Assembly (NCBI GenBank): GCA_946403565.1
Contig: CAMJAJ010000075.1
Coordinates: forward strand, 1 to 6,698
Source: an uncultured Treponema sp.
GTDB taxonomy: Bacteria > Spirochaetota > Spirochaetia > Treponematales > Treponemataceae
Reading direction: 5' to 3'
DNA: 6,698 nt
The position numbers were made by a program, and so were the translations under genes. Of the stretch, positions 1 to 4,966 are shown piece after piece. Numbering within the stretch: position 1 is the first letter of the stretch; every line of letters starts with the position of its first letter. The notes below the pieces were generated by a model. The model searched no databases, was not told the DNA's origin, and worked only from the letters and a program-made list of their open reading frames with translations.

Positions 1-706
1 CCAGCTGGAAGCGGACGAAGGCTTCGAACTCCTCCTCGTCCATCTCGTTCAGCTCTCGCCTGATGTAGTCGGCGGGGCCGTCCACCGCGACCCGTTTGAC
101 CCGCTCCAGCCCGACGAGCCGAGCCAGCCGGTCCGCGTCCTCCAGCCGCACGTAGCCGTACAGGTCCTCCTCGCCGTCGATCGTGTGGAAGTCCTCCGTC
201 AGCCTGCCCTGTGCCAGCAGCTCCTTGATGTGGTGCTGCCTGAAGGCGTAGCTGACCACGCTGTACTCGTTCAGGACGTAGGCGGCCAGGATGTGCCCGC
301 CGGGCCTGGTGACCCGCTTCGCCTCGGAGAAGGCCCTGAGCCGCTCTTCGTCGCCGTGCAGGTGGTAGAGGGGGCCGAACAGGAGCGTGATGTCGAAGCT
401 GCCGTCGGACAGGAAGTGCAGGTCGCGCGCGTCTCCCGGCCAGCAGTTGACGTTCTCGTGGCGGGCCTCCAGCGCGGCCAGGTTCCGCCCCACCAGCTCC
501 ACGGCGGTGACGGAGTGGCCCTCCCGTGCCAGGGGGATGGAGTAGGCCCCCGTGCCCGCTCCCAGGTCCAGCAGCTTCACCTTCTGCCCGGCGGGGATGA
601 GCTCGTGGATGTACTTCATGCTCACGCGGAACTCGACCTGCCCGTGCCGTGTCTGAAGGCGGTGGGCCTCGTCGAACTTTCCGTAGTAGCGTTCGAGCGC
701 CGTCAT
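1..706 (-). CDS. class I SAM-dependent methyltransferase, C-terminus cut by window edge
   Basis: The minus-strand frame is open from the ATG at 706-704 to the window edge, giving 235 residues with no stop. It has a Rossmann-fold methyltransferase layout: motif I LLDLGAGTGAYS at residues 45-56, acidic E70 after strand 2 (TAVEL), GDARDL at 91-96, motif IV FDITLLFGPLYHL at 104-116, and the post-motif RPGG at 134-137. The N-terminus (ALERYYGKFDE...RHGQVEF) and the later segments LTEDFH and LYGYVRLED match, from memory, a family of about 265-275 aa common in Lachnospiraceae and spirochaetes, so perhaps 30-40 residues are missing. The substrate of that family is not known to me. The start is supported by an AAGGGGGA Shine-Dalgarno (717-724) about 10 nt upstream and by a consensus-like promoter. 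It is probably soluble and cytoplasmic: no signal peptide or membrane segment is seen. Divergent from the LoaP-type gene. Confidence 0.88.
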   Translation of the reverse strand, partial: MTALERYYGKFDEAHRLQTRHGQVEFRVSMKYIHELIPAGQKVKLLDLGAGTGAYSIPLAREGHSVTAVELVGRNLAALEARHENVNCWPGDARDLHFLSDGSFDITLLFGPLYHLHGDEERLRAFSEAKRVTRPGGHILAAYVLNEYSVVSYAFRQHHIKELLAQGRLTEDFHTIDGEEDLYGYVRLEDADRLARLVGLERVKRVAVDGPADYIRRELNEMDEEEFEAFVRFQL

Positions 707-767
707 GTTCTGGAATCCCCCTTGCGCAGTCCGTGTCCGGTGTGGCCGTATGGGTGTGCGCCGCCCC

Positions 768-796
768 ATGATAGGATATGTCGCCCGTGCTGTCAA
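768..796 (-). promoter_or_regulatory. sigma-70-type promoter of the methyltransferase gene
   Basis: Read on the minus strand, a perfect -35 TTGACA (791-796) is followed after exactly 17 bp by a -10 TATCAT (768-773). The predicted start is near 761, leaving a leader of about 55 nt before the ATG at 706. The match is the best of the promoters in this window. No riboswitch-like structure is evident in the short leader. Confidence 0.72.
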
Positions 797-814
797 CAAA
801 GGGCTTTCTTTTAT

Positions 815-844
815 GGGGGGGCCAATGAACGTTCAATGCCCCCC
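815..844. repeat. G7/C7 inverted repeat enclosing the palindrome TGAACGTTCA
   Basis: GGGGGGC (816-822) pairs perfectly with GCCCCCC (838-844). The 15-nt interval between them is centred on the perfect 10-bp palindrome TGAACGTTCA (826-835). The element lies between two divergent promoters, about 19 bp upstream of the methyltransferase -35. There is no T-run directly after the stem on either strand, so it is not a convincing intrinsic terminator. The inner palindrome has the size and symmetry of a dimeric-repressor operator (for example TetR-type), but no regulator gene is in view and this role is inference. The flank TTTTATGGGGGG recurs at 4597-4606. Confidence 0.55.
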
Positions 845-908
845 TGCGGGAATGCGCTTTTTGTTTGGCGCGTCAGTTGCTATCTGCTTTTTCAAGAAAG
901 TGATGATA

Positions 909-937
909 TGGACAAAAGGGGCTCGCCGTGATATTAT
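909..937 (+). promoter_or_regulatory. sigma-70-type promoter of the LoaP-type gene
   Basis: A -35 TGGACA (909-914), one base from consensus, is followed after 17 bp by a -10 TATTAT (932-937), also one base from consensus. Transcription would begin near 944, giving a leader of about 48 nt that contains the hairpin at 952-978 and the Shine-Dalgarno just before the ATG at 992. Confidence 0.68.
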
Positions 938-951
938 GGGCAATGCGGTGA

Positions 952-978
952 GGCCCGGGCCGGATGGTCCCGGGGGCC
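952..978 (+). promoter_or_regulatory. leader hairpin upstream of the LoaP-type start
   Basis: GGCCCGGG (952-959) can pair with CCCGGGGGCC (969-978): 3 bp, a two-G bulge, then 5 bp, all G-C, around a 9-nt loop. It falls wholly inside the predicted 5' leader and ends 5 nt before the GGAGGA Shine-Dalgarno (984-989). It could tune translation or be a recognition site for the encoded protein. LoaP proteins are known to bind structured hairpins in the leaders of their target operons, so self-recognition is conceivable but is inference. There is no T-run, so it does not look like a terminator. Confidence 0.45.
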
Positions 979-991
979 GCCCTGGAGGAAG

Positions 992-1525
992 ATGGAATAC
1001 TATTGTCTGATGGTGAAGACGCGGGGAGAGGAGATGTTCAAGAAGCGTCTGGAAAAGAACCTCCTCCTTGCGGGCAAGGACATTGACGTCATCTTCTTCA
1101 AGAAAAAGCTCCGCACGAACAAGAACGTGGAGTACGAGTCCGCCCTCTTGCCCGGCTACATATTCCTGGGCTGCAAGGAAAAGATAGATGTCGAGACCGT
1201 CTGGATTGCGCGGAGGACGGAGGACTTTTACCGCTTCCTCCGTACGAACACCGACATACGCCCCTTGCGCGGTCGGGATTTGGAGTATGTGAACCAACTG
1301 CTTGCATTCGGAAAGACCCAGGGCCTGTCCAAGGCCTACTTCAATGAGAACATGCGGATTGTCGTCGTTGACGGGCCGCTCGCAGGATTCTCCGGAAAGA
1401 TCTACAAGGTGAACCGCCGCCAGCAGCGCGTCACGGTCCTGCTGGAGATGTTCCAGAGCAGCATAAAGTTTGACCTGGGCTACGAGCTGATAAAGCCGGA
1501 GCAGGCCCCCCAGCCCAAGTCCTGA
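992..1525 (+). CDS. loaP: LoaP-type NusG paralog, transcription antiterminator
   Basis: This 177-aa protein has the NusG two-domain layout. An N-terminal NGN domain spans residues 1 to about 100 (start YYCLMVKTRGEE, landmark LLPGYIF at 52-58). A C-terminal KOW domain follows (RIVVVDGPLAGFSGKI at 122-137, then a basic KVNRRQQR stretch and LGYELI at 162-167). NusG proteins bind the RNA polymerase clamp. The DGPL-GF-GKI KOW signature and the LGYE-I ending are those of the LoaP subgroup, which promotes read-through of terminators in long biosynthetic operons; housekeeping NusG looks different. The ATG at 992 is preferred over the in-frame ATG at 1010 because the NGN fold begins at residue 3. Its GGAGGA site sits unusually close, with only 2-3 nt between. 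The gene is monocistronic: divergent neighbour upstream, terminator-like hairpin and convergent operon downstream. Its target operon is therefore not in view. Antiterminator family is very likely; the LoaP subgroup is likely. Confidence 0.85.
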   Translation: MEYYCLMVKTRGEEMFKKRLEKNLLLAGKDIDVIFFKKKLRTNKNVEYESALLPGYIFLGCKEKIDVETVWIARRTEDFYRFLRTNTDIRPLRGRDLEYVNQLLAFGKTQGLSKAYFNENMRIVVVDGPLAGFSGKIYKVNRRQQRVTVLLEMFQSSIKFDLGYELIKPEQAPQPKS

Positions 1526-1619
1526 GCCGCCCGCCTGCTGTCAGATTTCCACCCGCCTGTTGGGGCGCGGGGGTCGCGATGTAGCGCCGCGTTTCCGCCC
1601 GCCTGCGTGACTGCCTTCT

Positions 1620-1642
1620 GGGGCCGCATGGCCCCTTTCCTT
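1620..1642 (+). terminator. terminator-like hairpin after the LoaP-type gene
   Basis: GGGGCC (1620-1625), loop GCAT, GGCCCC (1630-1635), then TTTCCTT. The stem is a perfect 6 bp of G-C and the tail is a broken T-tract on the plus strand only; on the minus strand the stem is followed by AGAAGG. It lies 95 bp after the LoaP-type stop and 23 bp beyond the end of the convergent HD-GYP gene. It most likely ends the plus-strand transcript; strength is uncertain because of the interrupted T-tract. Confidence 0.5.
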
Positions 1643-1664
1643 ACAGCCCCCTGCTGTTCATCGA

Positions 1665-2600
1665 CTATTCATCGTCCGGGGTCTGCTCGTCGTCCACGAC
1701 GGGGTGGATTCCCACGCTGCAGTTTTCCACCTCCTCCTTGGGGATGGAGCAGAATATCGAGACGAGCTCCCCGTCCAGCTGGCTGCCGGCCACGCTCTTG
1801 ATGATGCCTATCGCCTCCTCGTAGCTCTTGCTGGACTTGTAGCTCCTGGTCATCGTTATGGCCGAATAGGTGTCGGCGACCGCGATGAGCCGTGCGCCGA
1901 GCGGAATCTGCTCCCCCTTGAGCTTGTGGTAGCCGTTGCCGTCTATCCGTTCGTGGTGGTAGAGGATCCAGTCCAGCATGGAGGAGAAGAAGTTGACGGG
2001 CTTGAGGATGTTCAGCGCGATGTCGGGGTGGCGGCGCATGAGAATCCACTCCTCGTCCGTCAGCTTTCCCGGCTTGTTCAGTATGGCCTCGGGAATGCCC
2101 AGCTTGCCCACGTCGTGGAAGAGGGCCGCATAGCTCAGCGCGTCCAGGCCCAGCTGCTTCTTCATCGTCATGGGCAGGTAGGAGCGAATCAGGAGTGACA
2201 GCTCCTGCACGTGGAGCGAGTGGCCGTTCAGGTTGGGGTCGCGCGCCTCTATGACGCTTATCAGCGACTTGCAGAGCGCCAGGCAGTTCTCCTTCTCCGA
2301 CCCCGTGAGCTTGTAGATCCAGGCCAGGACGACGGTCACGAAGATGGCCCCGCTGAACAGGATGAAGCCTATCCAGATGGACGGAATCTGCAAGGTGAAT
2401 ATGATCACGTACACGATGGCGAACGTGAGGATCAGCACGAGCACCAGGTAGTCCAGGATCCGCTTGTGCAGGCTGGCGCCCTGGAGCAGCTTCCGGTGGT
2501 AGCTGAGGAGCTTGATGGCGCTGTAGACGTTGTAGACCTGCAGCAGTATGCCGAAGGCTATCATCGTCTGTGAAATCAGGAAAGCGATGTCTTTTCCCAT
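1665..2600 (-). CDS. membrane-anchored HD-GYP domain protein, probable cyclic-di-GMP phosphodiesterase
   Basis: This 311-aa protein begins with about 95 residues of three hydrophobic segments (roughly 5-29, 49-70, 75-96), with no recognisable sensor domain between them. A cytoplasmic HD-GYP domain follows: HSLHV (127-131), HDVGKLGIP (162-170), RRHP (189-192), HHERIDGNGYH (215-225), IPLGARLIAVADTYSAI (232-248). The metal-binding His and Asp residues (H162, D163, H191, H215, H216, D243) all appear present. The family hydrolyses cyclic di-GMP, some members cyclic GMP-AMP. The usual GYP signature reads GYH here, a substitution away from the metal ligands, so activity is likely but not certain. 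The gene starts 7 bp after the chemoreceptor stop and has only a weak AAGG about 12 nt upstream, so it is probably translated by coupling to that gene. Input probably comes through the membrane segments or the chemoreceptor partner (inference). Confidence 0.88.
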   Translation of the reverse strand: MGKDIAFLISQTMIAFGILLQVYNVYSAIKLLSYHRKLLQGASLHKRILDYLVLVLILTFAIVYVIIFTLQIPSIWIGFILFSGAIFVTVVLAWIYKLTGSEKENCLALCKSLISVIEARDPNLNGHSLHVQELSLLIRSYLPMTMKKQLGLDALSYAALFHDVGKLGIPEAILNKPGKLTDEEWILMRRHPDIALNILKPVNFFSSMLDWILYHHERIDGNGYHKLKGEQIPLGARLIAVADTYSAITMTRSYKSSKSYEEAIGIIKSVAGSQLDGELVSIFCSIPKEEVENCSVGIHPVVDDEQTPDDE

Positions 2601-2607
2601 CTGGACA

Positions 2608-4422
2608 TCAGACCTTGAATCCGTTTATCACGTCGGCGACCTTCTTGGAGGTCTCGTTGCTCTTCCGGGTGGCGTCCACGACGGCATTGGCGGACTGGCG
2701 CATCTTGTCCATGTTCGACTTTGCCTCGTCGGTCTTCTGCTTGGTCTCCACCGCCATGTCCTCCAGGTCCTGCGCGCCGGAGGAAAGCTTCTTGGCCGCG
2801 TCCTTTATGTGGGAGGAGGCGGTCGTGATCTCCGCCGTGGTGGAATCCAGCGTGTTCATCGTGGAGAAGATCTTCTCTACCCCGCCGTTCTCCTCCTGCA
2901 TGCCCTCCTGCACCTCCTTGATGAGGCTGTCGAGCTGCACGATCTTGGTCCCCACCGACTCGAACGAGGCGGCGGACTTCTGGGAGGAGCTGACGATTCC
3001 CATGATTGCGCTGGAGATGCCTCCCAGCAGCTTCTTGATCTCGTCGGACTGGGTGGACGAGGTTTCGGCCAGCTGGCGGATTTCGTCCGCGACGACCGCG
3101 AATCCCTTTCCTGCGTCGCCCGCATGGGCCGCCTCGATTGCCGCGTTCATGGCCAGGAGGTCGGTCTGCTCCGCGATGGCCGCGATGGCCTCGTTGGCCT
3201 CGGTCAGGTTCTCCGACTGCTCGGCAATGTTCTTTATCTGCTCGGAGACCTCCTCCTGGAGCTTGCGGCCCTCGGAGGAATCCTGCACGAGCAGGGCGTA
3301 CTCGCTGATGATCGTCTCGATGTGTTTGGTGACGGAGCTGATGCTGGCGGAAATCTCCGAGATGGCGGCGGAGGCGTTCTGGATGGCGGTGGACTGCTCC
3401 ATGATCCGCTTGTCCAGACCCGCAATCTCGCTGTCCACGTTCTGGGCCTCGCTCGTGATGGACTCTATCTTGGACTTCTGGAAGCTGACCTGGAGCGCGA
3501 TGTCGCCCATGTTCTCGTCCGTGCTGTTCATCTCCTTGATGTGCGTCTTCATCCGGGAGGTGAGCCCCTGCCCGGTCTCGGCAAGGTCGGCGGCCTCGCC
3601 CTGCAGCTCCTTCACCATCTCGTTGAGCCTGCCGATGACGTGGTTGCAGTTGACGGCCAGCGACGCGAGCTCGGAGCCGCCTCCCTCGGGGATGCGGGCG
3701 GTCAGGTCGGCCTCGCCCTTGGAGATGCTGTCCATCGCCTGGGCGACCGTGCCGATCTTGCCGAAGATGGACGAGGTGAACATCGTGACGATTCCTATGC
3801 CGAGCAGGACGAAGGAGATGCCGAGGATCGAGATTATGATGATCTGCATGCGCATGGTGGCGACAAAGCCCTCCATGTCGAAGTCAACGCCGATGAAGCC
3901 CACGGTCCTGCCAGCGGAGTTCTTGATGGCCCGGTAGCTGCTGACGATCCAGCCCCAGTCGGCCTGCTTTTCAAGGCCGGAGCAGGTCATGCCCCCGCTC
4001 GCGAGCGCGTCCCAGGGCGCCGACCCGTAGCTGGTGATGTCCTCCTCCGTTCCGAGGGGGGAAAAGTTCTCCGTGTCGCTCGGGTCGCAGCTTCCGTCTA
4101 TGATGTAGCGGGCGGACATGCCGTCCACGACCGGCACCATCGTGTACAGGTATTCGCAGCCGACGGTGTTCGCTATCTCCAGCAGGGCGAGCCGGGTCGT
4201 CTCGTAGTAGGGGTCGTCTTCGCTCGGGTTCTTGCAGAAGGCCTCGAATGCGTCGCCGTTTATGACGGAGCCGGCCTTCTCCAGGATCGGGTAGCCTTGG
4301 CGGCTGGCCAGGTCCGAGCCGGTCCTGACTATGGCGAGGCAGGAGAACAGTGAGATTATCGTGCAGGAAAGCAGCACGAACAGGCTGAATACCAGTATGA
4401 ACCGGGCTTTTAACGAAGTCAT
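2608..4422 (-). CDS. methyl-accepting chemotaxis protein with periplasmic sensor domain
   Basis: This 604-aa transmembrane chemoreceptor signals through CheW/CheA to the flagellar motor. In order: TM1 (about 8-32); a periplasmic sensor region (33-191) ending in [13 protein letters not shown], typical of Cache-type sensor domains; TM2 (about 193-217); HAMP linker (about 218-272); a long antiparallel coiled-coil signalling domain (273-604). Its hairpin tip [20 protein letters not shown] (416-435) runs on to [16 protein letters not shown]. Arms of about 155 and 175 residues suggest one of the longer receptor classes rather than the short E. coli type. No NWETF-like C-terminal pentapeptide tether is present. 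Translation is well supported by GAGGAG (4430-4435) 7 nt before the ATG. It is the first gene of an operon with the HD-GYP protein. The ligand cannot be read from the sequence; Cache domains often bind amino acids or organic acids. Confidence 0.94.
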   Translation of the reverse strand: MTSLKARFILVFSLFVLLSCTIISLFSCLAIVRTGSDLASRQGYPILEKAGSVINGDAFEAFCKNPSEDDPYYETTRLALLEIANTVGCEYLYTMVPVVDGMSARYIIDGSCDPSDTENFSPLGTEEDITSYGSAPWDALASGGMTCSGLEKQADWGWIVSSYRAIKNSAGRTVGFIGVDFDMEGFVATMRMQIIIISILGISFVLLGIGIVTMFTSSIFGKIGTVAQAMDSISKGEADLTARIPEGGGSELASLAVNCNHVIGRLNEMVKELQGEAADLAETGQGLTSRMKTHIKEMNSTDENMGDIALQVSFQKSKIESITSEAQNVDSEIAGLDKRIMEQSTAIQNASAAISEISASISSVTKHIETIISEYALLVQDSSEGRKLQEEVSEQIKNIAEQSENLTEANEAIAAIAEQTDLLAMNAAIEAAHAGDAGKGFAVVADEIRQLAETSSTQSDEIKKLLGGISSAIMGIVSSSQKSAASFESVGTKIVQLDSLIKEVQEGMQEENGGVEKIFSTMNTLDSTTAEITTASSHIKDAAKKLSSGAQDLEDMAVETKQKTDEAKSNMDKMRQSANAVVDATRKSNETSKKVADVINGFKV

Positions 4423-4505
4423 TCCAAGGCTCCTCTACACTTTGGCGTAATCGCTGGCCTGCGGCAAAGTCCGGGGCTGGGCCGCCGGGGCCTTTGGACA
4501 GGCTC

Positions 4506-4536
4506 CAGTTTCAAAAGCAATCGCCTTCTGAAACTG
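4506..4536. promoter_or_regulatory. inverted repeat at the chemoreceptor transcription start (operator or 5'-end hairpin)
   Basis: CAGTTTCA (4506-4513) and TGAAACTG (4529-4536) are perfect 8-bp arms 15 bp apart; AAG/CTT inside can extend the stem past one mismatch. The predicted minus-strand start is about 4535, so the element covers the first ~30 nt of the transcript. It could be a repressor operator blocking initiation or a 5'-terminal mRNA hairpin. Confidence 0.5.
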
Positions 4537-4541
4537 CTTCC

Positions 4542-4550
4542 ATTATAGCA
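4542..4550 (-). promoter_or_regulatory. extended -10 promoter of the chemoreceptor/HD-GYP operon
   Basis: On the minus strand a perfect -10 TATAAT (4542-4547) is preceded by TGC, making an extended -10 element. No good -35 hexamer is found 16-18 bp upstream, where an A-rich tract (the complement of the T8 run ending near 4566) sits instead. Such tracts can act as an upstream contact for polymerase. The predicted leader is about 112 nt and includes a further possible hairpin pairing CAAAG (4465-4469) with CTTTG (4492-4496). No sigma-28-like site was seen. Confidence 0.62.
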
Positions 4551-4600
4551 CAAGCTGATTTTTTTTCTAGTAGCAAGTCCTCGGAAAACGGTTTTTTTAT

Positions 4601-4644
4601 GGGGGGCCCCCCAGGCCTCTGCTTTTTTTGGGGGAGCCCCCCAA
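4601..4644. repeat. GC-rich inverted repeats after a T-run (hairpin 1 of the intergenic chain)
   Basis: GGGGGGCCCCCC (4601-4612) is a perfect 12-bp palindrome preceded by TTTTTTTAT. After 15 bases comes TTGGGGG AGC CCCCCAA (4628-4644), a perfect 7-bp stem with a 3-nt loop. The two halves can also pair with each other: 4601-4606 with 4637-4642, and 4608-4612 with 4630-4634. A TTTTTT run follows at 4649-4654. It lies upstream of both flanking promoters, so it is not obviously transcribed. Confidence 0.6.
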
Positions 4645-4657
4645 TCCCTTTTTTATA

Positions 4658-4704
4658 TAGGGGAGGGGAAACCTGCTTTCGAAGCGAGGGTTTTCCCTCC
4701 CCTA
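4658..4704. repeat. 16-bp inverted repeat (hairpin 2 of the intergenic chain)
   Basis: TAGGGGAGGGGAAACC (4658-4673) and GGTTTTCCCTCCCCTA (4689-4704) are complementary at 15 of 16 positions. Inside them GCTT (4675-4678) and AAGC (4682-4685) add a short upper stem with a TCG loop. A stem this long is unlikely by chance even in GC-rich DNA. No T-run follows on either strand. Function unknown; the ends do not resemble IS ends that I recognise. Confidence 0.65.
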
Positions 4705-4728
4705 CAACCCCTTCCTTTCCCGGCACGA

Positions 4729-4760
4729 CCAAGGGGGAATGAGCATTGCCCCCCCCTTGG
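4729..4760. repeat. 9-bp inverted repeat (hairpin 3 of the intergenic chain)
   Basis: CCAAGGGGG (4729-4737) pairs perfectly with CCCCCTTGG (4752-4760) around a 14-nt interval that itself contains AATG/CATT. An eight-C run (4749-4756) forms most of the right arm. No T-tract follows. It is the third of four strong inverted repeats in a row in this gene-free stretch. Confidence 0.55.
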
Positions 4761-4851
4761 AACCCCGGGGGCAGCCGCAAGGGCGAAAAAATACCTTTCC
4801 CTCCGGCCCGCATCCGGAATCTCCCCGGTCCGTGCTCGGGAAGGAGAGGGG

Positions 4852-4904
4852 TCTGGGGAGAGGGAACCCCCGCCTCGGAAGAAGAGGGGGTCTCTCTCCC
4901 CGGA
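4852..4904. repeat. long imperfect inverted repeat (hairpin 4 of the intergenic chain)
   Basis: 4852-4865 pairs with 4891-4904 over 14 positions including two G-T wobbles (left arm begins TCTGGGGAGAG, right arm ends CTCTCCCCGGA). After one bulged A, CCCCC (4867-4871) pairs with GGGGG (4886-4890). This gives about 19 pairs around a 14-nt loop. The left arm overlaps a G-quadruplex-type motif of four G-runs (4838-4864). It ends 22 bp upstream of the carA -35 and so is outside the predicted carA transcript. Confidence 0.58.
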
Positions 4905-4926
4905 AAACCCAGAGAGAAACCGGGGC

Positions 4927-4955
4927 TTGTCAAGTTTTTTGAGATGCCCTATACT
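4927..4955 (+). promoter_or_regulatory. carA promoter giving a near-leaderless transcript
   Basis: A -35 TTGTCA (4927-4932) and a -10 TATACT (4950-4955) are separated by exactly 17 bp. The expected start is about 4962, only ~5 nt before the carA ATG at 4967. No Shine-Dalgarno lies between the -10 and the ATG, in keeping with initiation on a leaderless or almost leaderless mRNA. An in-frame stop (4940-4942) with no start codon after it rules out an earlier start. Confidence 0.68.
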
Positions 4956-4966
4956 GTGGCTTTAGT

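Larger units (their letters stand above)
4560..4926. other. gene-free divergent intergenic block built of low-complexity GC-rich hairpins
   Basis: This 367-bp core of the 544-bp gap between the chemoreceptor operon and carA has no credible gene. Open frames crossing it give Pro/Gly-rich low-complexity translations, lack ribosome binding sites, and overlap the promoter elements. It is made of T-runs (4559-4566, 4592-4598, 4623-4629, 4649-4654) and G- or C-runs arranged as four successive inverted repeats, listed separately. Neither flanking promoter would transcribe it, so it may be structured DNA, a decayed repeat element, or an unannotated RNA with its own start. I could not identify a promoter inside it. 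Confidence 0.6.

Noticed and set aside
185..931. 248-aa plus-strand frame at the left end
   Set aside because: It is antisense to the methyltransferase, whose motifs and promoter are clear, and it runs on through the divergent promoter region.
1643..1657. Terminator for the HD-GYP operon on the minus strand (ACAGC...GCTGT)
   Set aside because: The stem is only 5 bp and is followed on the minus strand by AAGGAAAGG, with no T-tract, so it is not supportable as an intrinsic terminator.
2548..4353. A 601-aa plus-strand open frame and a 455-aa plus-strand frame across the chemoreceptor gene
   Set aside because: They lie antisense to a well-supported chemoreceptor with full motifs. Their composition is that of a reverse-strand shadow in GC-rich DNA and no family motif is visible.
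4423..4535. Possible cyclic-di-GMP riboswitch in the chemoreceptor leader
   Set aside because: The leader is long enough and the operon function fits, but I could not find the conserved core segments of the known cyclic-di-GMP riboswitch classes, only generic GC-rich pairings.
4905..4925. PyrR-binding-loop-like core (CCAGAGAG) and alternative pairings upstream of carA suggesting a pyrimidine attenuator
   Set aside because: The bases that must pair around the loop in the PyrR consensus are not complementary here. The segment also lies upstream of the carA -35, so it would not be in the carA transcript from that promoter.
4511..4933. 140-aa minus-strand and overlapping plus-strand open frames in the intergenic region (also 4494-4742 and 4746-5081)
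   Set aside because: The translations are Pro/Gly-rich low complexity arising from G/C-runs and inverted repeats. They have no ribosome binding site and overlap the chemoreceptor promoter, the carA promoter or the carA coding region.
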